In this document: one piece after another, positions 15,001-24,734 of the stretch
Layout: every line of letters begins with the position of its first letter
How positions within the stretch are numbered: the stretch's first letter is position 1
The notes under the pieces: model-generated
What the model was told of the DNA's origin: nothing
Database searches by the model: none
What the model saw: only the letters and a program-made list of their open reading frames with translations
Position numbers and translations under genes: made by a program
Assembly: GCA_046328475.1 (NCBI GenBank)
Contig: JAXLWN010000020.1
Span: 33,070-97,069, forward strand
Length of the DNA: 64,000 nt
DNA from: CADCWN01 sp046328475
GTDB lineage: Bacteria; Chloroflexota; Chloroflexia; Thermomicrobiales; CADCWN01
Reading direction: 5' to 3'

Positions 15001-18000
15001 CCGCCTGCGCCGCGCTGCGGGTGTTGATCAGCTGGTCGCCGAAGCCGAGCGCGCCGACGCTCAACGAGGCAAAGGGCGCGGTGGTCGGCACCGCCGTCGC
15101 TGTGCCGGTCAGGCTGACGATCGTGTAGGTGCCGGAGACGTTCGAGGTGAAGGTCAGGGAGGCGCTGCGACTCGCCGCCGTCCCGGTCGGCGCAAATCGC
15201 ACCGTGACGGTGCAGGACGCGCCGGGGACGAGCGTCTGCGTGCCGCAGCCATCCACCAGGAGGGGGAAGTACGACGCGTCCGTGCCGAGAATTTGCGGCG
15301 CGGCGCTGAAGACCAGGTTGCCCGCGCCGGTGTTGGTGATCGTCACCGCCTGCGCGCCGCTGACCTGGCCGATCTGGACCGAGCCGAAGTCGATGCTGGC
15401 GGGATTCGCGGTGGCGGCCGGGGCGCCAGCCGCGACACCGTTGCCGGTGAGGGTGACGATGCTGAAGGTGCCGGAGATGTTGGAGGTGAAGACCAGAGTC
15501 GCGCTCTTCTGCCCGACGCTCGTCGGAGTGAAGCGGATCGCCACGGTGCAGGAGGCACCGGGGGTGAGCGTGGTCACGCCGCAGCCGTCCGAGACGATCT
15601 GGAACTGGCTGGTGTCGCCGCCGAAGAGCACCGGCGCATTGCTCAGCGTGAGTGTGGCGGTGCCGGTGTTGGTGATGGTGACCGCTTGCGCCCCACTCTG
15701 GGTGTTCACCTGCTGATCGCCGAAGTCGACGCTCGGCGGATTGAGGCCGACCGAGGGGGTACCGGGCGCGATGCTGCTCACCGGGATGATCTGCGCGCTC
15801 CCGGCGGACGGTACGTTGTCGACGACCACGATGTTCGTGGCGCGATTCCCCACCGCGTTCGGGGCGAAGGCGAGCGTGATGATGCACTGCGCGCCGGGGG
15901 CGAGCGTGGCGCAATTCGTCGTCAGGTTCGGGAAGTCGGCCGTCTCGCCGCCGGAGAGCGCGACCGAGGTGATGACGAGGTTGGCGGTGCCGGTATTCGT
16001 CACCGTGACGCTGCGCGAACCGCTCAGCGTGCCGACCGTCTGGTTGCCGAAGGCCACGGCGGCCGGGCTGAAGGCGATCCCCGGCGCGGTTGGCGGCGAA
16101 GGCAACGCCGTTGCCGGTGAGGCTGACGAGGTGCGGGCTGCCGGGCGCGTCGGTGCCGAAGCGGAGCGCGGTGCTCTTCTGGCCGGTGGTGCCGGGGGAA
16201 GAAGCGGACGGTGACGGTGCAGGACGCGCCGGGGGCCAGGGTGCCGGGCCACCGGCCGCAGCAGCTATCGGAGACGATCTCGAACTGCGACGTGTCGCCG
16301 CCGAAGAAGGTCGGCGCGCCGCTGAAGGTCAGGGTGCCCGTGCCGGTGTTGGTGAGCGTGATCGCCTGGGCCGCGCTGCGGGTGTTGATCAGCTGGTCGC
16401 CGAAGCCGAGCGCGCCGACGCTCAGCGAGGCAAAGGGCGCGGTGGTCGGCACCGCCGATCGCCGTGCCGGTCAGGCTGACGATCGTGCACGTACCGGAGA
16501 CGTTCGAGGTGAAGGTCAAAGCGCTGCGATTCGCCGCCGTTCCGGGTCGGCGCGAAGCGCACGGTGACGGTGCAGGACGCGCCGGGACGAGCGTTCGCGT
16601 TGCCGCAGCCATCCACCAGGAGGCTGAAGCGCGCGGCGTCCGTGCCGAGAATCTGCGGCGCGGCGCTGAAGACCCGTGTTGCCCGCGCCGGTGTTGGTGA
16701 TCGTGACCGCCTGCGCGCCGCTGCGCCGATCTGGACCGAGCCGAAGTCGATGCTGGCGGGGTTCGCGGTCGCGGCAGGAGCGCCAGCCGCGACACCGTTG
16801 CCGGTGAGGGTGACGATGCTGAAGGTGCCGGAGATGTTGGAGGTGAAGACGAGGGTCGCGCTCTTCTGGCCGACGCTCGTCGAGGGTGAAGCGGACCGCT
16901 ACGGTGCAGGAGGCACCGGGGTGAGCGGTCACGCCGCAGCCGTCGGTGACGATCCGGCTGGAACATCGCGGCGTCGTGGGGCCACCGAAGGCCGGCCGGC
17001 GGAGAAGGTCAGGTTGGCGGTGCCGGTGTTGGTGATCGTCACCGGTATTGTGCCGAGCTGGCGTGCTCACGGTCTGGTTGCCGAAGCTCAGCGAGGCCGA
17101 GCTTGAGGGAGGCGAACGGCGCGCGGTGGTCGGCGCGGCGACGCCATTGCCCGTCAGGTTGACGAGGTTGCGGGCTACCCGAGGCGTTGGTGTCGAAGCG
17201 CAGCGCGGTGCTCCGCTGGCCGGTGCTACCGGGCGAGAAGCGCACGGCAGTGACGGTGCAGGAGGCACCCGGCGCGAGGTGCCCGAACCGGCCCAGCAGC
17301 CGTCGGAGACGATGGCGAAATTGGCGGCGTTGCCGCCGAAGAGGCTCGGCTGCGCGGTGAGCGTCAGCGTGGCGCTCCCGGTGTTGGTGATCGTGACCGC
17401 CTGCGTCCCGCTCTGGGTGCCGGAGAAGCTGATCGCCGAAGTCGATGCTGGTCGGGCTCAGGCCGACCGAGGGCGTCGGCGGCGACGCCGAGGCCGCTCA
17501 CCGGGACGATCTGCGTGCTGCCGCCCGCCACATTGCTCTGCACGACGATCGCGCTGGCGCGATTGCCGACGGCATTCGGCGCGAAGGAGAGCGTGATGTG
17601 GAGCCTGCCGGGCGCGATGGGGCCGACGGCGCAATTGGTGGCCGCGCCGACGAAGTCGCCGCTATTGCCGCCCGCGACCGCCACGGAGGTGATGCTGAGA
17701 TTGGCGGTGCCGGTGTTGGTCACGATCAGGGTCTGCGCGCCGCTGAGCGTGCCGACCGCCTGGCTGCCGAACGTCACCGCCGCCGGGGCGAAGCTGATGG
17801 CTGGTGCGGTGGCCGCCGCCGCGGACGCCGTTGCCGGTGAGGCTGACGAGGTGCGGGCTGCCCGAGTGCGTTGGTGGCGAAGCGCAGTGCCGAGCTTCTG
17901 CCCGGCCGAGCCGGGGAAGAAGCGGACGGTGACGGTGCAGGACGCGCCCGGCGCGAGCGAGCCGGACCCGGCCCAGCAGCCATCCGCGACGATCTCGAAC

Positions 18001-20607
18001 TGGCTGGTGTCGCCGCCGAAGAGGGCCGGCTGGGCCGTCAGGGTCAGCGTGGCGGTGCCGGTGTTCGTGATGGTGATCGCCTGCGCGCCGCTGCGCGTGT
18101 TCACGAGTTGGTCGCCAAAGCCGAGCGCGCCGACGCTGAGTGAGGCGAAGGGCGCGGTGACCGGCGCGGCGACGCTATTGCCGGTGAGGTTAACGAGGTG
18201 CGGGCTGCCCGAGGCATCCGTGCGGAAACGGAGCGCGGCGCTCTTCGCGCCGGTGCTGCCGGGGCCGAAGCGCACCGTGACGGTGCAGGAGGCACCGGGG
18301 GCGAGCGTCGAGGTGCCGCAGCCATCGGCGACGATCGCGAAGAGGGCGCTATCGGCGCCGATCAGGTCCGGGACATTGCTGAGAGTGAGGGGGGCGGCCC
18401 CGGTGTTGGTGAGGGTGACCGCTTGCGCGCCGCTGAAGGTGGAAACCTGCGTGTCGCCGAAGTCGATGCTCGCGGGATTGACGCTCGCCGCCGGGGTGCC
18501 CGCCGCGACGCCGACGCCGTTCAGCGGCACGATCTGCGTGCTGTTCGAGGACGGGACGTTGTCGAGTGAAGACCAGCCGCTGGCGCGGTTGCCGGTGCCG
18601 GTCGGGCTGAAGGTGACGCCGACCACGCAGCTACTTCCTGGGGTGATCGCGGCGGCGGTGCAGGACTGGTTGAAGACGGCGAATTCGCCCACGTTGCCGC
18701 CCGCCGGGGCAATTGCGGTGATCGACCAAGTTCTACGCCGTGCCGGTGTTCGTCACAGTGATCGTCTGCGCGCCGCTCGTCGTCCCGACCGACTGATTGC
18801 CGAACGAGAGCGCCGCCGGGGAGAAGGAGATGCCCGGCGCGAGGACCGGCGCGGCGGTGCCGACGCCGTTCAGCAGCACCAACTGCCGCTCGGTTGGCGA
18901 GACGGTGACGCGGAAGGCGCTCGTCAGATTGCCCGTGGCGGTGGGACTAGGGCTAAAGCGCAGGATAACGTTGCAGCTCTGGCCGGGCGTGAGCGTGAAT
19001 GGCGTGGCACCGCAACCATTGGTTGCTACCGCGAATTCGGTGTTGTCGCCGCCAGCAATCGCTAGCCCGGTGATCGTGAGACTGGCGGTGCCGATGTTGG
19101 CGATGGTGACCGTCTGCCCGGCGCTGTTCTGGCCACTCTGGACCGAGCCGAAATTGAGCGCGCCGGGGGTAACGGAGAGCACCGGGGCAGGGGCGTCGCC
19201 GCCGACGCCGTTCATCGTTGCCTGGAGGTCGCCGCTGGAGGTCGTTACTTTCAGCGTGGTGGAGCGATTGCCCGTGTTATTCGGGCTGAAGCGAATCGCC
19301 ACGGAGCAGGAGGCACCGGCCGGGAGCGGGTTCCCCACACCATTCGGGCAGCTGCTGCCGATGACATGGAAGTTGTTCGTATTGCCACCGGTGAAATCGC
19401 TGTCGGTGATCGCAGCCGAAATCGTGGCGTCGCCCCCACCCAGATTGGTGATCGTCACCGACTGGGCCGCGCTGTTCGCGCCGACTGGGACTGTCCCGAA
19501 ATTGAGGTTCGACGGGCTAATCGTGAGGGTGCCGACCGTGCCAACGCCGAAGAGGCTGGAAGTGATCGTCTGTGTCGTGCTATTGACTCGCACATCGACG
19601 GCCAGGGTATCGAAGAGGGGACCCGCAGCGGTCGGGAGGAAGATGACGTCGATCGAGCAGGTCCCGCCGGAAGGAACCGTCGAATTCACGGCACAGGTGG
19701 TCGAATTGACCCCGAAGTCGGAGCCGGTCTGCGCAACCGGCGTGTTGACGATCTCGACCGGGAAACCCGTATTGTTCCGAAGTTGGACCGTGCGGGGGGC
19801 CGACGCGACGCCGACCGTGTTGGGGCCGAAATTGACGCTGGACGGATTCAGCGTCGGAACGGGCGAGACGCCGGTGCCGTTCAAGGAGACGCTCTGAGTG
19901 CCCGGGGGAGCGGTGCTGATGAAGTCGAGCGCGTCGGCCGCAGGGCCAACAGATGAAGGCGTGAAGTTCACCGTGACTTGGCAGGTCTGGTTCTGGGTTA
20001 GCGTCTGATTGTTGCACCCGTTGCTCGCGATCGCGAAGGGGAGCGAGAGCGAGGCCACTTGCACCGTGCTGATCGTGATCGGCCCGCTGGACGTATTGGT
20101 CGCGGTGACCGTCTGCGCGGAACTCGTCGCGCCGACCAACTGGTTGCCGAAATCGAGCGATGCGGGCGAGAGCATCAACTGCGTGGAAACGCCAACGCCC
20201 TCCAGCGGGGCGGTGACGATGCCGATCCCGGCGACATCAACCTGGAGCGTGCCGGTCGTTTGCCCGGTCGCGTTCGGGACAAATTGCACAGCAACGGTAC
20301 AGGACTGGCCCGGGTTCAGGCTGGTCGCCGCAAGACAGTTGTTCTGGCTGATATTGAACACACCCGAGCCAGTCACCGTCGTCGTGGACGCGTCGGCGTT
20401 GATCGTGAGCGTCGTCGTCCCGGTATTCCGTAGCTCGAAGGTCTTCACGGCGCTATTTGATTGGAAGTAGACCGAGCCGAAGTCCCAGGTATCGGGGACC
20501 CACTGCACGTTGGGTGCCGCTGATACAAAATTCACGCTGGTGCCGAGCATCGACAGCACCATCATGACGATTGTGATCAGGTGAATTGCCTTCCGACCCG
20601 CTACCAT
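1..20607 (-). CDS. Giant secreted choice-of-anchor D repeat protein, 3' end outside window, several frameshifts
   Basis: This is a cell-surface or secreted repeat protein of at least about 6,870 residues. The N-terminus has a signal peptide (basic MVAGRK, hydrophobic core to about residue 30, then SAA). After it come about 60-70 Ig-like modules of 95-115 residues. Each module shows a PASLDFG strand, a QTVTVTNTG strand, a conserved pair of cysteines (NTC ... SCTI) and an ending like VSLTGxG. This is the choice-of-anchor D / ASPM-SPD-2-Hydin family; the paired cysteines suggest one disulphide per module and export. The frame is clean at 18736-20607, 8.60-16.08 kb, 2.76-8.59 kb and 1-2.2 kb, but breaks near 2.2-2.76, 8.59, 16.08-17.5 and 17.5-18.74 kb, so it is most likely one gene with sequence errors. 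ATG 20607 follows AGGAAGG. GTG 20685, after AAGGAG, would give an unusually long n-region and is the alternative. Its binding partner and anchor are unknown. Confidence 0.85.
5500..11400 (-). repeat. Tandem 2.95-kb super-repeat inside the giant gene
   Basis: Two consecutive blocks, about 5.50-8.45 kb and 8.46-11.4 kb, match module by module at an offset of about 2,955 bp (for example around 7501 and 10455, and around 5571 and 8532). Each block spans about ten Ig-like modules in the same order. This includes the distinctive pair ending GIGTSAVF and a module with SIDVAI. Growth therefore happened by duplication of a ten-module unit and not only of single modules. Confidence 0.8.
14750..17480 (-). 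repeat. 1.36-kb internal duplication, second copy full of indels
   Basis: The stretch 14.88-16.08 kb is nearly repeated at 16.24-17.48 kb with an offset of about 1,360 bp (compare 15181 onward with 16541 onward). The left copy is a clean reading frame. The right copy carries many one-base insertions and deletions that break the frame every 50-200 bp. A weaker third relative lies at 17.8-18.5 kb. Confidence 0.75.
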
Positions 20608-21090
20608 TGCACCCTTCCTGCTCCTACCACCGCCCAACCGAGACCACGTCTGCTTACGCCCGTGTCCGCCGCCAGCTTGCTTCACTCGCTCACTCCTTCG
20701 GTGACACCGGCGTAAGGGTCGCTCGCCCGTACGCACCAATGGCGCGCGACACGATGGGGTGTCACACGCCAGCATTGCCAGAAATCAGGCAAACTCATAT
20801 GTAAGCACTCACCCCAGTCGGGCGGTGCCATTCGTTGATCCGTGCGCATCGGGTAACTACTCTCGCCTTGCGGCCCTCTCCCGGCCGCCGTCTCCCACCG
20901 CTCCCACTTTCCCCGGTGGCTAGCACCCCGATTCGTCACCCGAGACGGTACTGCACCGTGAACGACGCCCGGAGCACAATTCCGCCACCTCGGCACCCGG
21001 CACTGCGACGCGCAGTATCGCGCCGCTCACCGTACGCACCTGGAGCCACCCTTGCGAGCCACCCGTAGCCTGGATTGGTCAACTGCACCA

Positions 21091-21119
21091 ACTGTACAGT
21101 ATGTCCGTACCTATGGCAA
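21091..21119 (-). promoter_or_regulatory. Candidate sigma-70 promoter overlapped by a palindrome
   Basis: On the minus strand TTGCCA is followed, after 17 bases, by TACAGT. The -10 box is part of a perfect 10-bp palindrome, ACTGTACAGT (21091-21100), which could be an operator. It faces the giant gene, leaving a leader of about 475 nt. Confidence 0.45.
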
Positions 21120-21438
21120 GGGGTTGTCAGCCTGTCACGGCTAACTCCAGGATTGCGGGCTACATTGTTGGCTACTTTGTTTCCCTGAGTATCACTATAG
21201 CAGAATCCGACACTCAGCAAGGCTCTGTCGGCATACCCAGCACCAAAGTACTAGAGTACCAGGCGATAGCGCCTACGCGGAGATCGGGTCAGGTCTAGCA
21301 GTAGCCATGAGCGTGCAGCGCTGCCATGCAGGCAACCCTCAACCCCACCGGCGACCGCCAGCCTTTGGGGCCGGTGGCCCGACGGGTATCGCATTGAGCA
21401 TAGTTCCCTAGTCTCACGGGGTGCGTCCACCGCCGCAC

Positions 21439-21460
21439 ATCCGTAGAAGTACTGATTCTT
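21439..21460 (-). promoter_or_regulatory. 22-bp motif, copy 1
   Basis: On the plus strand the core reads ATCCGTAGAAGTACTGATT. It closely matches sites at 24566 and 50445. It lies after the end of the upstream Ig-protein gene and about 830 bp before the giant gene. No good -10 box is seen close to this copy. Confidence 0.45.
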
Positions 21461-21596
21461 CCCACGCGAAGGTGCGGCGAAGGTGTCGCCGGGCGGCTCC
21501 GGCTCCGGGTAGCCGCCCGGCGGTGGATCACCCTCAGGATTCCTGGGCGCCGGGTGGCCCAGCGCTCTTCGGCAATGAGCGCGGGTCCGCGCGTAC

Positions 21597-24396
21597 TCAA
21601 CCGCCGCCGCCGACGGTGACGGTGATGGTATCGGTCTGGCCGGAGATAGTTGCCGATGACCTCCGCGCGCACGCGGTAGGTGGCCGCCGCGCTCTGGAAC
21701 GAGCAGGAGACTCGCCCACCCGCCCGACAGCGTCACCGTCAGATTGGCACAGGCCGCGTTCACTGGTGCCCCACTGGCAGCGTCGACGAGAAGCGCACGC
21801 GCGCGGTGCGCAGATCGCCCGCCGAGCTATCCGCCACCTCGGAGAGCGTCGCCTTCAACTGCACTGTCCCCTTCTTGGAAACCGCATTGACCGCGAAGGT
21901 GGAGGGACCAGAGGTGGAAACCGCTGCGTCCTCCGGGTTCACCGTCAACGCTTTCGGTGTGGCCGCTGATCCGCTGAAGCGCGTGTCGTTGCTTGTGAAG
22001 ACGGCCGTGACCGAATAGGCCAGTTCGGGTCGCGCGTTGCGCAGCATGGGGCCCTGGAACTCGACGACGCCATTTGCAGCGAACGTCTTCGAGCCGAAGG
22101 TTGCGCCATCGAGGGCGAACTGCACCGGCCCGGCGGGGATGACGGTGGTACCCGGCACGATCGGACCACCACAGGTAGTGAGCTGGGCGCGGAAGGTGAT
22201 GAGATCGCTGTAGTTGACGGCCGAACCGGGAAGCAGCGTCAGCGTCAGCGATGTATTGCAGCGGGTCACCGCCAGCGTCCCATTCTGGTAGGTGATCGTG
22301 TAATTGCTCGAGGTGAGCCCGCTCGGGCGAAGCTGATAGTTGCCTAGCATGTTGATCGACGCGGGTGCCGTCGCGCACGCCAACGTCCCGTCAAGCGAGG
22401 CAACGGTATCGTCATTGACAAAACTTGTCGGGGCCACCGGCGACACCGCGCAGGGCACTGCCGCACCGAATTGGATCGAGTCGTTGTTCGCCCGCAACAC
22501 CAGCGGCACCCGCGCGATGGCGACGGTCACGTCAACCGGCGCGGCGGGGAGGTAGTTGTTGTCGCCCGGCTGCGACGCCTCGACCACGCAACTGCCCGCA
22601 CCGTTCACCTTCAACGAGGGATCGTTCGTGATCGCGCAGGGGCTACTTGTGCTGTAGATGATGGTCAGGCCGGAGGAGGAAGTCGCGGCGAGAGCGAGCG
22701 GCATGCTGCCGTAGGTCGAGTTGCCGGGGTGCGGGAAGGTGATCGCCTGGGCGATGCGCGCCAGGGTCAGGCTGCTGATCGCGGTGGACTCCCGATAGCC
22801 GGTCTCTCCACTATAGGTGGCCGTGAGTGGATAGGCGGTACTCCCTTCCAGCCCCGCTGTCGAGGCGTTGGCGAGGACCGCCACACCGTCATTGCCGGTG
22901 ACCGGGCAAGGCGTCGCGTAGCCGGGCGCATTGTCGCAAATTGCCACGCCGTTCAGCGCGAATTGCACCTTCCGTCCCTGGAGCGGCTGACCTGCGGTGG
23001 TCAGCGTGGCGGTGAGGGTCGCCGGGCTGCCGTAGGAACCGCTGCCCGCGACGCTCAGGCTCGTCGCTGCGATCGGCACCGTGACAGAAAGCGTTCCCGG
23101 TGTGGCATCGGCGCTCGCCGAGAAGGCCGCTTCGTCGGCGGGCAGATAGCGCGCCTGGATATCGTAGCTCCCGACCGCCACGCCAGCGAGCGAGAAGGGG
23201 GCCGTGGCGGTCCCGGCGACAACCCCGCCGGTGACCGGGCTGCCGATCGTTGCGCCACCCTGCTTGATGGTGAACTCGACCGTCCCTTCGTTGACGACCC
23301 CCGCCGGGCTGGTCACGGTCGCCGTGAGGGTTGCGCTGTCCCCGGCGGAACCGCTGGCATTCCCGGCATCGGTCGCGGTGGCCGGGGTCGGCAACGCCTG
23401 CACCGTCACGACAACTTCATCATCGTCGGTGTAGGGATCGCCGGTCACTGTCAGGCGGAAGGTCAGCGGCGTATCCGTCGCAACCGAAGGCGCGGTGAAG
23501 GTCGGCGTGGCGGTATCGGCCCCGGAGAGCATCACCGTTGGCCCGCCGATTTGCGTCCAGGCGTAGGTGATGCCCGCAGGCTGGCTGGTGCTGCCGTTCA
23601 GCGTCACCGGTGAATCCTCGATCGCCGCCTGATCCGGGCCGGCGTGCGCCACCACCGCCGAGCCGGCAGAGAGTTGGGCGAAGAGGTAGCCGGTACGCTG
23701 ACCACCCTCGTCGGAGATGAACTGGGTGAGCGGCGCGGCGGTGCTACTCGCCGATTCTTTGAACCCGAGAATCTGGAGCGTGTAGGCCGTATTTCCCAGC
23801 ACTGTCTGGGCGCTCGGACCACCGCCCGCACCATTGAGGTGGATCGCGTCGGAGCATGGTGTGGTCGACGGATAGGGGCAGGTTCCGCTATTTGGCGTCT
23901 CGTCGATGGTGAACTGCACATGCACCGGCGCGTTGAACAGCACCGTCGCGCCCTCGCTGACGACAACATTGATCGTCAACTCGACGCTGCTGGCGAACGT
24001 GCCGCCCGTGATGGGGAAGTTGTAGTGGGTCAGGCTCCCGACCTGGAATGGCGTGCCCAACTCTGGAGTCACGCCGACATTCGGCGCGAAGCCAAGGCCG
24101 CTGCGCCCGCTGCCCGAGGCGGGGGTTCCCCAGCGAACCTGTACCGGGGCTCCGGACGTGCATGTCGACTGACCGGGCCCGCCACAAGAGGTGGGGTTCG
24201 CGACTGCCGGATCGAACGCATTGGCGAACTGGGCCTGTGTCGCCACGGTGAGCGGCCCGCTCGCCGCCACGGGAGCGATCCGCGCGCCCGCGCACAGCGC
24301 GAACAGGAGCAACGCGGCAAGCACCCAGGCCGCGAGAGGATGGGTACGCGTGGCCCCTGCGGTCAAACAGCCCCTGCTGCGCTGCGGTCGAGCCAT
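21597..24396 (-). CDS. Secreted choice-of-anchor K / PKD / Ig / MBG protein, frameshifted near its C-terminus
   Basis: This is a predicted exported adhesin-like protein of about 930 residues. A signal peptide (AAWVLAALLLFALC, ending near VAAS) is followed by a choice-of-anchor K domain (VRWGTP, SGLGFAP, HYNFPITGG). Next come a PKD/K319-like domain (AGPDQAAIEDSPVTLNGS), bacterial Ig-like repeats, a GxxTYGSMPLAL-type repeat and an MBG domain (SSNYTITYQNGTLAV). The last 150 residues resemble the end of the neighbouring 24735-28809 protein. The clean frame stops at 21760, but small indels near 21.75 and 21.65 kb restore a homologous ending (TITVTVGGGG, TGA at 21597). ATG 24396 is chosen because it precedes the signal peptide directly; GTG or TTG codons up to 24435 are possible. 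Its own transcription unit is indicated by the hairpin at 24673 and the motif at 24566. Confidence 0.8.
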
Positions 24397-24534
24397 TCCT
24401 ACCACGGCAGTTGCTCCTCTCCTCACCCCGACCAAGGCAAAGACATGCTGCAGAGTCCCTGCCCGCTTCCGGAGTGCAGACGATTACCGACCCATCCCAA
24501 GGATGGGCCTCACGGTGTACTTTGCGAACCTGGG

Positions 24535-24587
24535 ACTATAATGTAGGACTTTTGGGGGGTTGTGTATCCGTAATAGTACTGATTTTT
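24535..24587 (-). promoter_or_regulatory. 22-bp motif copy 2 with a -10 box
   Basis: The motif occupies 24566-24587. On the minus strand it is followed after 25 bases by TATAGT (24535-24540). The absence of a -35 box and the motif position suggest an activator site overlapping the -35 region. The promoter faces the Ig/MBG gene that starts at 24396. Confidence 0.5.
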
Positions 24588-24672
24588 CCGGTTTCTTTGT
24601 CGCGATCGCGCACAGCGCCACCATTCCGCGATGCGCTGCTACGGTGTGCGAGCGATCCGACGCGCACAAAGA

Positions 24673-24706
24673 AGCCGGGGCGGCGAGTGCACTCGCCGCC
24701 CCGGCT
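24673..24706 (-). terminator. Perfect 34-bp palindrome, terminator
   Basis: The palindrome has half-site AGCCGGGGCGGCGAGTG and lies just downstream of the stop at 24735. On the minus strand it is followed by TCTTTG. Confidence 0.8.
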
Positions 24707-24734
24707 GGTCTGGTGAAATTGGCCGGGCGTTGCG

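Larger units (their letters stand above)
20608..21596. other. Gene-free spacer upstream of the giant gene
   Basis: I see no convincing gene in these 989 bases. The stretch holds a candidate promoter for the giant gene, a long transcribed leader of about 475 nt if that promoter is used, and one copy of the 22-bp motif described at 21439. It is less GC-rich at 21.06-21.26 kb, as expected of a promoter zone. A second -10-like hexamer, TATAGT, lies at about 21194-21199 on the minus strand. Confidence 0.6.
24397..24734. other. Spacer with terminator and motif-linked promoter
   Basis: This 338-base gap has no gene. It holds the palindromic terminator of the upstream Ig gene, the 22-bp motif copy 2, and a -10-like TATAGT (24535-24540, minus) 25 bases downstream of the motif. 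No good -35 box lies between them. Confidence 0.6.

Noticed and set aside
20608..21084. Riboswitch in the long leader of the giant gene
   Set aside because: I compared it by eye with c-di-GMP and other known riboswitch cores and found no match.
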